DNA of 64,000 bases from JACVRW01 sp038323835 (GTDB taxonomy: Bacteria > Actinomycetota > Thermoleophilia > Solirubrobacterales > Thermoleophilaceae): contig JBBQHI010000011.1 in assembly GCA_038323835.1 (NCBI GenBank), forward strand, positions 25,138 through 89,137. The letters run 5' to 3'. Of the stretch, positions 23,582 to 41,574 are shown one piece after another. The position numbers were made by a program, and so were the translations under genes. The number at the start of each line of letters is the position of its first letter. The stretch's first letter is position 1. A model generated the notes under the pieces. That model saw nothing but the letters and a program-made list of their open reading frames with translations, made no database searches and had not been told where the DNA came from.

Positions 23582-23646
23582 GGTCGGTCGCGCTTTGCGC
23601 CCGCCTCGCCTGTCCTCGAAGTTCGGATTCTTAAGGAGTTGCCGCT

Positions 23647-27252
<3,606 letters not shown>

Positions 27253-27352
27253 GCCCTCGGCCGTTCCCCGCGACCCACTGAAGACGCACTAGAGAGAGAA
27301 ACCAAATCGTGCGCACTCGGCCAGCCGAGTGCTTCGCAGAAAAGGGATCAAT

Positions 27353-31426
<4,074 letters not shown>

Positions 31427-31436
31427 GGAGGAGGTG

Positions 31437-31459
31437 CGGGCCCGCGCTCAGCGGGCCCG
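31437..31459. terminator. Bidirectional hairpin terminator after rpoC
   Basis: Perfect stem CGGGCCCGC/GCGGGCCCG with a GCTCA loop and no T-run. It serves rpoC on the plus strand, and the loop contains the stop codon of the small Cys-rich gene on the minus strand. Confidence 0.55.
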
Positions 31460-31627
31460 TGCCGACTTCAGCGCCTTCTTGGGCGCCGTCACCAGATACG
31501 AACGGCTCCCGAGCTGCTCGGCGTGGCCGTTCTTGGCCAGTCGCTTCATGACAACCGGGCAGCGCTTGCAGCGCGGGCCCGACTTGCAGCAGCGCTTCTT
31601 GCTCTTGACGGTGCGGGCGGCGGGCAC
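31448..31627 (-). CDS. Small conserved Cys-rich basic protein
   Basis: 59 residues: VPAARTVKSKKRCCKSGPR, then CKRCPVVMKRLAKNGHAEQL and a basic C-terminus rich in Lys and Ala. The CC-x5-C-x2-CP arrangement suggests a zinc knuckle and the charge suggests nucleic-acid binding. Short proteins of this kind recur in actinobacterial genomes (recalled, not checked). GTG start with a TACCGT box 9 nt before it. The stop codon sits in the rpoC terminator hairpin. Function unknown. Confidence 0.65.
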   Translation of the reverse strand: MPAARTVKSKKRCCKSGPRCKRCPVVMKRLAKNGHAEQLGSRSYLVTAPKKALKSARAR

Positions 31628-31650
31628 GGACGCCGCACGGTAGCAGTGTC

Positions 31651-32166
31651 TTAGGTGTCCCTAACTTGCGCGACGATCTCGTCCGCCCATTCCACCAGCT
31701 CGTCCACGTGCTCATCCGTGAGCCCGACCGGTGGCAGGGTCTCCACCAGCATCGTCGGGGCCGCCCTGGACTCCGCCCATTCGCGGCAGTTCTCGTCGAT
31801 GTTGTCGTCGATCCAGGCCGCCGGGCGGTCGCCCGAGTACTCGCTGATGGCGTCCAGTTTCCAGTGGGCCGAGCCGAACACGGCCCGGCCGTCGAAGACG
31901 AGCGTCGGGAGGTCCCTGAAGGAGAGCTCCAGCAGGTGCGGCAGGTGCTCGTTCGCCCGCTCCTCCCAGCCCGTTGCCCACACCAGCTCGAAGTGGTGCG
32001 ACAGGGCCTCGAGCCGTTTCCCTACGCTGAGGGGGATGCAATGCGCCACCCCGTCGATCCAGTGCAGCGGGCCCGGCAGCTCCTGTATGTCAGGGGCGAA
32101 ACCGAAGAGGCTCACCACCCCGTCGACGTCGACGAAGAGGATCGGGCGGTTTGTGTGATTCGTCAC
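31651..32166 (-). CDS. HAD-like hydrolase, Swiss-Army-Knife RNA-repair type
   Basis: 171 residues with HAD motifs: nucleophile loop ILFVDVDGVVSLFG, WATGWEERANEHL (motif II/III region) and WIDDNIDENCREW (motif IV acidic pair). The WATGWE and DDN elements are typical of the HAD domain found in Swiss Army Knife RNA-repair proteins and of small stand-alone relatives. Probably a phosphatase, substrate unknown. GTG start; two CCGGGGTAT direct repeats lie just upstream. Confidence 0.75.
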   Translation of the reverse strand: MTNHTNRPILFVDVDGVVSLFGFAPDIQELPGPLHWIDGVAHCIPLSVGKRLEALSHHFELVWATGWEERANEHLPHLLELSFRDLPTLVFDGRAVFGSAHWKLDAISEYSGDRPAAWIDDNIDENCREWAESRAAPTMLVETLPPVGLTDEHVDELVEWADEIVAQVRDT

Positions 32167-32196
32167 CGGGGTATCGCAATCTCGTAACCGGGGTAT
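32165..32196. repeat. Short direct repeat CCGGGGTAT x2
   Basis: CCGGGGTAT occurs at about 32166 and 32188, 22 bp apart (two helical turns), beside the HAD gene start. Could be a regulator site; no other support. Confidence 0.25.
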
Positions 32197-32334
32197 GAAT
32201 AGACGTACGACCTTGGCGCCTTCTCATTCAAGCGGCAGGCGCGCCGGCCGATACCTCGAATAGCGGAAGGGACCGCCGCCATCGACTCCCTTTCCCCCGT
32301 ACTGTTTCCCGAACCGGATTCTTAAGCCTTCCAC

Positions 32335-33201
32335 GTGACTATTGAAGTAGGCATTCTCCTAGCGCTTCTCTGCGCCCTCACCACGAACTTCGGCTTCCTG
32401 CTGAAGCACCGCGGTGCCTGCGCGGCCCCCGACGTGAGCCTGAGCCACCCGGTTCGCAGCGCCGTGGGCCTCTTCCGGTCCAAGTTCTTCGCGCTGGGAA
32501 TGCTCGTGGCCCTCGGGGCGTGGATCCTCCACGTGGGCGCCCTCGCCCTCGCGCCGCTCTCGCTCGTTCAGGCCGTGATCTCCGGAGGCCTCGTCTTCCT
32601 CACCGTCATCGCCGAGCGCTGGTTCGGCTGCTCCGTGGGCATCCGCCAGTGGGCCGGCGTGGGCCTCACCGCACTGGGCCTCGTTCTCCTGGCGGTCACC
32701 CTGCCGGGCGGCGAGGGAGCCAACTCCGGCTACTCCACGGCCGCCATGGTGGCCTTCGAGTCGGCGCTGCTCGCTCTCGGCGCCTTCCTCGTCCTCTCCC
32801 CGGCCCTCGACTCCCACGAGCACCACGGCGTGATGCTCGGCATTGCGGCCGGCATCCTCTTCGGCGTCTCCGACGTCGCCATCAAGGCCCTCACCGGCAC
32901 CGTCGGCTCCAACGGCGCGCTCGGCCTGGTCTCGCCCTGGCTTGTCACCTGCATCATCGCCTCCGTCATCGCCTTCTACGCGTCCGCACGCGGGCTCCAG
33001 AAGGGCGAGGCGGTGCCAGTGATCACGCTCACCAGCGCCGCGGCCAACGTCACTGCCATCGGCGGCGGCATCCTCGTGTTCGGTGACCCGATGCCGAACG
33101 ACCCGCTCGGCATCGTCGTCCAGAGCTTCGCCTTCGTGCTGGTGATCGCGGCCGCCGCCATCACCCCCGCACCCCTCCGCGCCGCCTCGGCTGACCGATA
33201 G
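32335..33201 (+). CDS. EamA/DMT-type (NIPA-like) membrane transporter
   Basis: 288 residues with about nine to ten transmembrane helices. The fold halves each carry a GxLxxxxxxxxxK-type start (LLALLCALTTNFGFLLKHRG; IAAGILFGVSDVAIKAL) and the second has EAVPVITLTSAAANVTAIGG, as in DMT/EamA and NIPA-like magnesium transporter proteins. Substrate cannot be told. GTG start. A degenerate repeat shared with the region after rpsG lies 3' of it. Confidence 0.75.
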   Translation: MTIEVGILLALLCALTTNFGFLLKHRGACAAPDVSLSHPVRSAVGLFRSKFFALGMLVALGAWILHVGALALAPLSLVQAVISGGLVFLTVIAERWFGCSVGIRQWAGVGLTALGLVLLAVTLPGGEGANSGYSTAAMVAFESALLALGAFLVLSPALDSHEHHGVMLGIAAGILFGVSDVAIKALTGTVGSNGALGLVSPWLVTCIIASVIAFYASARGLQKGEAVPVITLTSAAANVTAIGGGILVFGDPMPNDPLGIVVQSFAFVLVIAAAAITPAPLRAASADR

Positions 33202-33209
33202 GCGTCCTG

Positions 33210-33285
33210 GCGGGGGTCATCGGTCGCTTGCGTGCGGAGCACGCGTCGCTCCCTGCTTCCCCCACCATGCCTGCCTCCGGTCAGC
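33210..33285 (+). repeat. Second intergenic repeat family, copy A
   Basis: Contains TAGGCG, CCTGGCG, GCGTGC-GGA-GCACGC (6-bp hairpin), CTCCCTGC, TCCCCC and CCATGCC in that order. The same order recurs at 34214-34292. Both copies follow a plus-strand stop codon by less than 40 nt and together bracket rpsL-rpsG. Confidence 0.5.
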
Positions 33286-33321
33286 CGAGGCTTGCTCCGC
33301 CTGACAGAACGGGTGCGCTGC

Positions 33322-33327
33322 TAGGAT
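33322..33327 (+). promoter_or_regulatory. -10 box before rpsL
   Basis: CTGC-TAGGAT with the hexamer 10 nt before the rpsL ATG and no good Shine-Dalgarno, suggesting a leaderless or very short leader transcript for rpsL-rpsG. Confidence 0.4.
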
Positions 33328-33337
33328 CCCGCGCCGC

Positions 33338-33733
33338 ATGCCAAGCATCAATCAGCTCGTCCGCAAGGGCCGCGTGAAGCCCAAGAAGAAGGTCTCCACG
33401 CCAGGTCTCAAGTCCGGCCAGGGACGCAAGCGGCGCATCGCCGCCCCCCAGCGCCGTGGGGTCTGCACCCGCGTGTACACCACCACGCCCAAGAAGCCGA
33501 ACTCCGCGCTGCGCAAGGTGGCACGCGTCCGGCTCACGAACGGCATGGAGGTCACCACCTATATCCCCGGCGAGGGCCACAACCTCCAGGAGCACTCCGT
33601 GGTGCTCGTGCGAGGCGGACGGGTCAAGGATCTTCCGGGCGTCCGGTACAAGGTCGTGCGCGGAACCCTGGACGCCGCCGGCGTCTCGGACCGAAAGAAG
33701 GCGCGCTCGCAGTACGGAGCGAAGGCCCGCTAG
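33338..33733 (+). CDS. rpsL: 30S ribosomal protein S12
   Basis: 131 residues, complete: MPSINQLVRKGR start, TTPKKPNSALRKVARVRL (streptomycin-site Lys preserved) and GVRYKVVRGTLDAAGV with the second conserved Lys/Arg loop. Decoding-centre protein. Its stop overlaps the rpsG GTG by one base. Confidence 0.97.
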   Translation: MPSINQLVRKGRVKPKKKVSTPGLKSGQGRKRRIAAPQRRGVCTRVYTTTPKKPNSALRKVARVRLTNGMEVTTYIPGEGHNLQEHSVVLVRGGRVKDLPGVRYKVVRGTLDAAGVSDRKKARSQYGAKAR

Positions 33734-34203
33734 TGCCGCGCCGCGCCGCCGCAGCGATCCGGCCGGTCGAGGCCGACCCCATGTACGGGTCGAAGCTCGT
33801 GACCCAGGTCATCAACAAGGTGATGACCGACGGCAAGAAGTCCACCGCCGAGAAGATCGTCTACGACGCCCTCGACATCCTCTCCCGGCGCACCAAGCAG
33901 GACCCGGTGCCCGCACTCGAGGACTCGATCAAGGCGCTGACCCCCGTTCTCGAGGTCCGCTCCCGCCGCGTCGGAGGCGCCACCTACCAGGTGCCCGTCG
34001 AAGTGCCGTCGCCCCGGGCGCGTACGCTCGCCGTGCGCTGGCTCGTGGAGTTCTCGCGCAACCGGCGCGAGAAGACGATGGCCGAGCGCCTCGCCGGCGA
34101 GCTCGGCGACGCCCAGTCCCAGCAGGGCGGGGCGTACAAGCGGAAGGACGACATCTTCCGCATGGCTCAGGCCAACAAGGCCTTCGCCCACTACCGCTGG
34201 TAA
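33733..34203 (+). CDS. rpsG: 30S ribosomal protein S7
   Basis: 156 residues from GTG: MPRRAAAAIRPVEADPMYGS, the usual VTQVINKVMTDGKKSTAEKI, and VGGATYQVPVEV, ending FAHYRW. Nucleates the 30S head and is the str-operon repressor in E. coli. The next plus-strand gene (fusA) is 870 bp away because a minus-strand gene intervenes. Confidence 0.97.
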   Translation: MPRRAAAAIRPVEADPMYGSKLVTQVINKVMTDGKKSTAEKIVYDALDILSRRTKQDPVPALEDSIKALTPVLEVRSRRVGGATYQVPVEVPSPRARTLAVRWLVEFSRNRREKTMAERLAGELGDAQSQQGGAYKRKDDIFRMAQANKAFAHYRW

Positions 34204-34213
34204 CAGCAGCGCG

Positions 34214-34292
34214 CTAGGCGCCGCCTGGCGATGTCCTCGGCCGCGTGCGGAGCACTGCGGCCTCCCTGCGTCCCCCGCCATGCTTGCTCCTG
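34214..34292 (+). repeat. Second intergenic repeat family, copy B
   Basis: Partner of the block at 33210-33285: TAGGCG, CCTGGCG, CGTGCGGAGCAC, CTCCCTGCG, TCCCCCGCCATGC. Roughly three quarters of positions match by eye. It starts about 11 nt after the rpsG stop. Confidence 0.5.
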
Positions 34293-34340
34293 CATCGGCT
34301 GTTCCCAGCGGTGAGCGCCGACTTGGCGGCTTCGCCACGA

Positions 34341-34832
34341 CTAGCGATCCCCCGGCGGCGCCGGGGGGCGACCTCGCGCCGAAAGTCCCGCCGCTCCGGC
34401 CAGGATCGTCAGCACCCCTCCGAACGCGGCCAGCCACAGGCCTGCGCCGGGCTGGGCGGAGGCGCCGGCGAAGTCGCGCCCGATCACTCCGGTGTCGTTC
34501 GAGGCGGGCAGGTCGACCAGGACTGTGATGCCCGCGGCCACGGCTCCGAAGGCCACCAGGGCCGCGGCGGCGGGGCGGGAGCCGCCGCGCCATGCGCCCA
34601 GGGCCATCAGGACCACGGCCAGTGCGAGTAGCGGGAACACGATGCTGTGGCGTTCGAAGCCGGTCTGGACGCAGCGGTCGGCCAGGATGGGGTCCGTGTC
34701 GTTCAGCTGCTCGCAGCTGCCGCTGGCCACGTCCACCGAGATCACGGTTGCGAAGGCCGAGCTGAGCAACATCAGGGCGCCGGCCGCGGCGAGTATCGGG
34801 AGGAGCAGCGGGCGGCCTCTCGAATCCCGCAT
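34341..34832 (-). CDS. Four-helix membrane protein of unknown function
   Basis: 163 residues from ATG 34832: a short basic N-terminus, then four hydrophobic helices (PILAAAGALMLLSSAFATVI; SIVFPLLALAVVLMALGAW; AAALVAFGAVAAGITVLVDL; GLWLAAFGGVLTILAGAAGL). Between helices 1 and 2 is an external loop with two Cys (SGSCEQLNDTDPILADRC). No family recognised. It is inserted on the opposite strand between rpsG and fusA. Confidence 0.65.
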   Translation of the reverse strand: MRDSRGRPLLLPILAAAGALMLLSSAFATVISVDVASGSCEQLNDTDPILADRCVQTGFERHSIVFPLLALAVVLMALGAWRGGSRPAAAALVAFGAVAAGITVLVDLPASNDTGVIGRDFAGASAQPGAGLWLAAFGGVLTILAGAAGLSARGRPPAPPGDR

Positions 34833-34994
34833 GGGGAGGGAAAATCGTCCCGATCGGCGCTTCGTATGCCTGCTACCATCATTCGTCGCTTCGCGGCGGG
34901 ACTTCTTCCCTCCGTGATGCCGCTCAGCCACGTGGTCCAAAGGGCTGCGGCGAGCGGGCTCGAAGCTTGATGGAGGCTCCTAACAAATAAGACA

Positions 34995-35055
34995 GTTCCG
35001 GGCAATTCCTCCACGCAGCACCGGGCCCGGCAAGGGTCTTTTTTCTGCCCGGAAC
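34995..35055 (+). promoter_or_regulatory. Long-range inverted repeat in the fusA leader
   Basis: GTTCCGGGCA (34995-35004) and TGCCCGGAAC (35046-35055) are perfect 10-bp arms around 41 nt. The loop contains the palindrome CCGGGCCCGG and a T6 run. The right arm ends 19 nt before the fusA ATG. The tuf leader has a related GTTCGGG/CCCGAAC hairpin. Confidence 0.5.
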
Positions 35056-35074
35056 CAGTACTAGCGAGAAGAAC

Positions 35075-37186
<2,112 letters not shown>

Positions 37187-37198
37187 GGCCGCTCGCGG

Positions 37199-37213
37199 GT
37201 CGGCCAGGCCGAC
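37199..37213. terminator. Hairpin after fusA
   Basis: GTCGGC-CAG-GCCGAC, 13 nt after the fusA stop and just before the tuf promoter. No T-run. Weak terminator candidate. Confidence 0.3.
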
Positions 37214-37222
37214 TGCGGGCAA

Positions 37223-37267
37223 TTGAAGTTACGAGTATGTTTCGCTAGTTCGGGCCAGGTCCCGAAC
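37223..37267 (+). promoter_or_regulatory. tuf promoter and leader hairpin
   Basis: TTGAAG (37223-37228), 17-bp spacer, TAGTTC (37246-37251) gives a well-spaced promoter in the fusA-tuf gap, followed at 37248-37267 by the inverted repeat GTTCGGG-CCAGGT-CCCGAAC. The arms resemble those of the fusA leader element. Suggests tuf can be transcribed separately from fusA. Confidence 0.45.
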
Positions 37268-37294
37268 GGGAATCTTTGAAAGGAGCAGTTCGGA

Positions 37295-38482
<1,188 letters not shown>

Positions 38483-38508
38483 GGGGTCTGACGAAAGACA
38501 CCCTTCTC

Positions 38509-38539
38509 GGGGGCGGGCAGCAGTCATAGGCCCGCCCCC
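38509..38539 (+). terminator. GC hairpin between tuf and rpsJ
   Basis: Perfect 10-bp stem GGGGGCGGGC/GCCCGCCCCC with an 11-nt loop, preceded by a smaller GGGTCT/AGAC-A-CCC hairpin at about 38484-38503. The rpsJ ATG is 15 nt away, so it may be an attenuator or S10-type leader rather than a simple terminator. Confidence 0.45.
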
Positions 38540-38554
38540 AAGCCTGTAAAGACC

Positions 38555-38878
38555 ATGGCCACACTCACTCAGAACAAGATTCGCATCCGGCTCAAGGCCT
38601 ACGACCACTCGGCGATCGAGACGGCGGCCAAGGAGATCGTGGAGACCGCCGTGCGCACCGGCGCCTCGGTGTCCGGTCCCGTGCCGCTGCCCACCGAGAA
38701 GAACGTGTACTGCGTGGTGCGCGGGCCCTTCAAGGACAAGGACTCGCGCGAGCACTTCGAGATCCGCACGCACAAGCGCCTGATCGACATCCTCCAGCCC
38801 ACCCCGAAGACCGTGGACTCGCTCCAGCGCCTGGACCATCTCCCGGCCGGCGTGGACATCCAGATTCAGCTGATCTGA
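38555..38878 (+). CDS. rpsJ: 30S ribosomal protein S10
   Basis: 107 residues: KIRIRLKAYDHSAIETAAKE start, GPVPLPTEKNVYCVVRGPF, and REHFEIRTHKRLIDI. Standard S10, also the NusG/NusB partner. First gene of the S10 cluster. Confidence 0.97.
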   Translation: MATLTQNKIRIRLKAYDHSAIETAAKEIVETAVRTGASVSGPVPLPTEKNVYCVVRGPFKDKDSREHFEIRTHKRLIDILQPTPKTVDSLQRLDHLPAGVDIQIQLI

Positions 38879-38889
38879 GGCGGGCGAGG

Positions 38890-39513
38890 ATGCCGGGAAT
38901 ACTGGGACGAAAGCTGGGCATGACGCAGATCTTCGATGCCGATGACGGGCACGTGGAGCGCGTCACGGTGATCGAGGCGGGCCCCTGCTTCGTCACGGCC
39001 ATCCGGCGCGCGGACCGCGACGGGTACGACGCCGTGCAGCTCGCCTTCGGCGAGATCAGGGAGAAGAAGCTTCAGAAGGCGCGGCGCGGCCACCTGCGAA
39101 AGGCGGGCGTCGGCAACCTGCGCCACCTCTGCGAGTTCCGCGGCGACGCGGGCGAGCTCGAGGTGGGCAACGAGGTGAACGTCGACTCCATGTTCGAGAA
39201 GGGCGAGACCGTGAAGGTCTCCGGGGTCTCGAAGGGCAAGGGCTTCGCGGGCACGATCAAGCGCCACAACTTCCACCGCGGACCGGTGTCCCACGGCTCG
39301 CACAACGTGCGCGCCCCGGGTTCGATCGGCTCCTCGGCCGACCCGGCCCGCGTGTTCAAGGGGATCCGCGGCCCGGGCCAGATGGGCAACAAGCGCGCGA
39401 CCCAGCGCGGCCTCGAGGTGGTGGACGTGCGCACCGACACCAACCTGCTGCTCGTCCGCGGCTCGGTGCCGGGCGCGAAGGGCACCGTCGTCGAGATCAG
39501 GAAGGACTCCTGA
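38890..39513 (+). CDS. rplC: 50S ribosomal protein L3
   Basis: 207 residues with MPGILGRKLGMTQIFDADDG start, KGKGFAGTIKRHNFHRGPVS and the HNVRAPGSIGSSADPARVFK loop reaching the peptidyl transferase centre. Overlaps rplD by one base. Confidence 0.97.
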   Translation: MPGILGRKLGMTQIFDADDGHVERVTVIEAGPCFVTAIRRADRDGYDAVQLAFGEIREKKLQKARRGHLRKAGVGNLRHLCEFRGDAGELEVGNEVNVDSMFEKGETVKVSGVSKGKGFAGTIKRHNFHRGPVSHGSHNVRAPGSIGSSADPARVFKGIRGPGQMGNKRATQRGLEVVDVRTDTNLLLVRGSVPGAKGTVVEIRKDS

Positions 39514-40154
39514 TGGCCGCCGAGGCTCCGTTCATCGGCAAGGCCAAGGGCAAGCTCTCGCTCGACGAGGCCGTGTTCGGCGAGCGCTTCCACGGGCCGC
39601 TCGTGCACGAGGCCGTTCGCGCGGAGCTCGCGGCCAAGCGCCGGGGCACGGCCTCCACCAAGACCCGCGCCGAGATTGCCATGACCGGCGCCAAGGCCTG
39701 GCGCCAGAAGGGCACCGGACGCGCTCGCGTCGGCGCTCTCTCGGTGTCCAGCCGCAAGGGCGGCGGCGTGACCTTCGGGCCCAAGCCGCGCGGGTACACC
39801 GTCAAGGTCAACCGCAAGGCGGCGCGGCGCGCGTTCCGCGCCGCCCTGGCGATGCACGCCGATCGCGGCTCGCTCGCCGGCATCGACGCCTCGGCATTCG
39901 ACACCCCCTCCACGAAGGCCGCGGCCGCCGCGCTTGAGAGCTTCGAAGGCCGCGGCCGGGTGCTCGTGGTGCTGGGCGACGAGGAGATCAGCTGCGCCAA
40001 GTCCTTTCGCAACCTGACCGGCGTCCAGGTCCTGCGCTCCGACGCCGTCGGCGTGGCCGACGTGGTGGGCGCCGCCCGCCTGGTGGTCTCGGAGATCGCC
40101 CTCGGGCGCCTGACCGACAAGGCCCGCGCTCCGGAGAGGAAGACCTCCCAGTGA
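39513..40154 (+). CDS. rplD: 50S ribosomal protein L4
   Basis: 213 residues, somewhat divergent N-terminus, but the tunnel loop (TKTRAEIAMTGAKAWRQKGT then GRARVGALSVSSRKGGGVTF) and the C-terminal NLTGVQVLRSDAVGVADVVG are typical. In E. coli L4 regulates the S10 operon. Overlaps rplW by 4 bp. Confidence 0.95.
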   Translation: MAAEAPFIGKAKGKLSLDEAVFGERFHGPLVHEAVRAELAAKRRGTASTKTRAEIAMTGAKAWRQKGTGRARVGALSVSSRKGGGVTFGPKPRGYTVKVNRKAARRAFRAALAMHADRGSLAGIDASAFDTPSTKAAAAALESFEGRGRVLVVLGDEEISCAKSFRNLTGVQVLRSDAVGVADVVGAARLVVSEIALGRLTDKARAPERKTSQ

Positions 40155-40447
40155 ACGCCCGCGCCGTGATCCTCCGCCCCGTGGTGTCCGAGAAGAGCTA
40201 CGCCCTGCTGGCGGCCAACAAGTACACCTTCCGCATCGCCGACCGGGCGAACAAGACGCAGGTGCGCCAGGCGATCGAGGAGATCTTCGGCGTCCGCGTC
40301 CTGGATGTGCGCACCCTCTGGGTGAAGCCCAAGCCCAAGCGCCGCGGAGTGAGCGCGGGGTATCGCCGGCGCTGGAAGAAGGCCGTGGTGACACTGCACG
40401 CCGACGACACGATCGAGCTGTTCGAAGGACAGGAGATCGGAGCCTGA
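40151..40447 (+). CDS. rplW: 50S ribosomal protein L23
   Basis: 98 residues from GTG: ILRPVVSEKSYALLAANKYT, VRQAIEEIFGVRVLDVRTLW and KRRGVSAGYRRRWKKAVVTL. Tunnel-exit protein that docks SRP and trigger factor. One-base overlap with rplB. Confidence 0.96.
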   Translation: MNARAVILRPVVSEKSYALLAANKYTFRIADRANKTQVRQAIEEIFGVRVLDVRTLWVKPKPKRRGVSAGYRRRWKKAVVTLHADDTIELFEGQEIGA

Positions 40448-41292
40448 TGGCCATCAAGAAGCACAAGCCCACCAGCCCGGGCCGGCGGTTCGCCACCTGG
40501 CTCCAGCACGAGGCGGTCACCAAGACCGAGCCCGAGAGGTCGCTCGTCGAGGGCCTGCGGAAGTCCGGCGGGCGGAACAACAACGGCCGCGTCACGTCAC
40601 GGCACCGGGGCGGCGGGAACAAGCGCAAGTACCGGAAGATCGACTTCCTGCGGCGCAAGGACGGCGTGCCCGCGAAGGTCGCGGCCATCGAGTACGACCC
40701 CAATCGCAGCGCGCACATCGCCCTCCTCCACTACCTGGACGGCGAGAAGCGCTACATCCTGGCTCCGGCCCGGCTCGTCGTCGGGGCCACGGTCTCGTCG
40801 GGACCCACGGCGGACATCGCGCCGGGGAACGCCCTTCCGCTGAGCGCCATCCCCACGGGCACCACGGTGCACAACGTGGAGCTCGTGCCCGGTCGCGGCG
40901 GCCAGCTCGGCCGCGCCGCCGGCACCTCCATCCAGGTGGTGGCGAAGGACAACGGCTACGCCACGCTGCGCCTGCCCTCGAGCGAGATGCGCATGGTGCA
41001 GGAGGACTGCCGGGCCACGATCGGCCCGCTCGGGAACGCCGAGCACGAGCTCGTGGACCTGGGCAAGGCGGGACGCGCGCGGCATCGCGGCAAGCGCCCG
41101 CAGACGCGAGGCGTGGCCATGAACCCGGTGGACCATCCGCACGGAGGCGGAGAGGCCCACCACACGCCCGGCGGGCATCCGGTCACGCCGTGGGGCGTGC
41201 CCACTCTTGGATACCGCACGCGCAAGAAGCGCAAGGCATCCGACCGATACATCGTTCGCGGCCGGCGCCGCGGGAAGAAGGGGAGGCGCTAA
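40447..41292 (+). CDS. rplB: 50S ribosomal protein L2
   Basis: 281 residues: IKKHKPTSPGRRFATW start, GRNNNGRVTSRHRGGGNKRK equivalent, and the conserved catalytic-region stretch GVAMNPVDHPHGGGEAHHTP. Ends in a basic RRRGKKGRR tail. Confidence 0.97.
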   Translation: MAIKKHKPTSPGRRFATWLQHEAVTKTEPERSLVEGLRKSGGRNNNGRVTSRHRGGGNKRKYRKIDFLRRKDGVPAKVAAIEYDPNRSAHIALLHYLDGEKRYILAPARLVVGATVSSGPTADIAPGNALPLSAIPTGTTVHNVELVPGRGGQLGRAAGTSIQVVAKDNGYATLRLPSSEMRMVQEDCRATIGPLGNAEHELVDLGKAGRARHRGKRPQTRGVAMNPVDHPHGGGEAHHTPGGHPVTPWGVPTLGYRTRKKRKASDRYIVRGRRRGKKGRR

Positions 41293-41295
41293 GCC

Positions 41296-41574
41296 ATGTC
41301 GCGCTCGTCCAAGAAGGGCCCGTTCATCGAGGAGCGGCTGCTGCGCCGCATCGAGGCCATGAATGCCGCCGGACAGCGGACCATGGTCAAGACCTGGTCG
41401 CGCACCTCCACGATCTTCCCCGAGCTGGTGGGCCACACCGTGGCCGTTCACGACGGCCGCAAGCACGTTCCCGTCTTCGTGTCCGAGTCGATGGTGGGTC
41501 ACAAGCTGGGCGAGTTCGCGCCCACGCGCGTGTTCCGCGGCCACGCCGGCAGTGACAGGGTGCGAATGCGATGA
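41296..41574 (+). CDS. rpsS: 30S ribosomal protein S19
   Basis: 92 residues: MSRSSKKGPFIEERLLRRIE, TWSRTSTIFPELVGHTVAVH, HKLGEFAPTRVFRGHAG. Binds the 30S head with S13. The last 4 bp overlap the start of the L22 gene. Confidence 0.97.
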   Translation: MSRSSKKGPFIEERLLRRIEAMNAAGQRTMVKTWSRTSTIFPELVGHTVAVHDGRKHVPVFVSESMVGHKLGEFAPTRVFRGHAGSDRVRMR

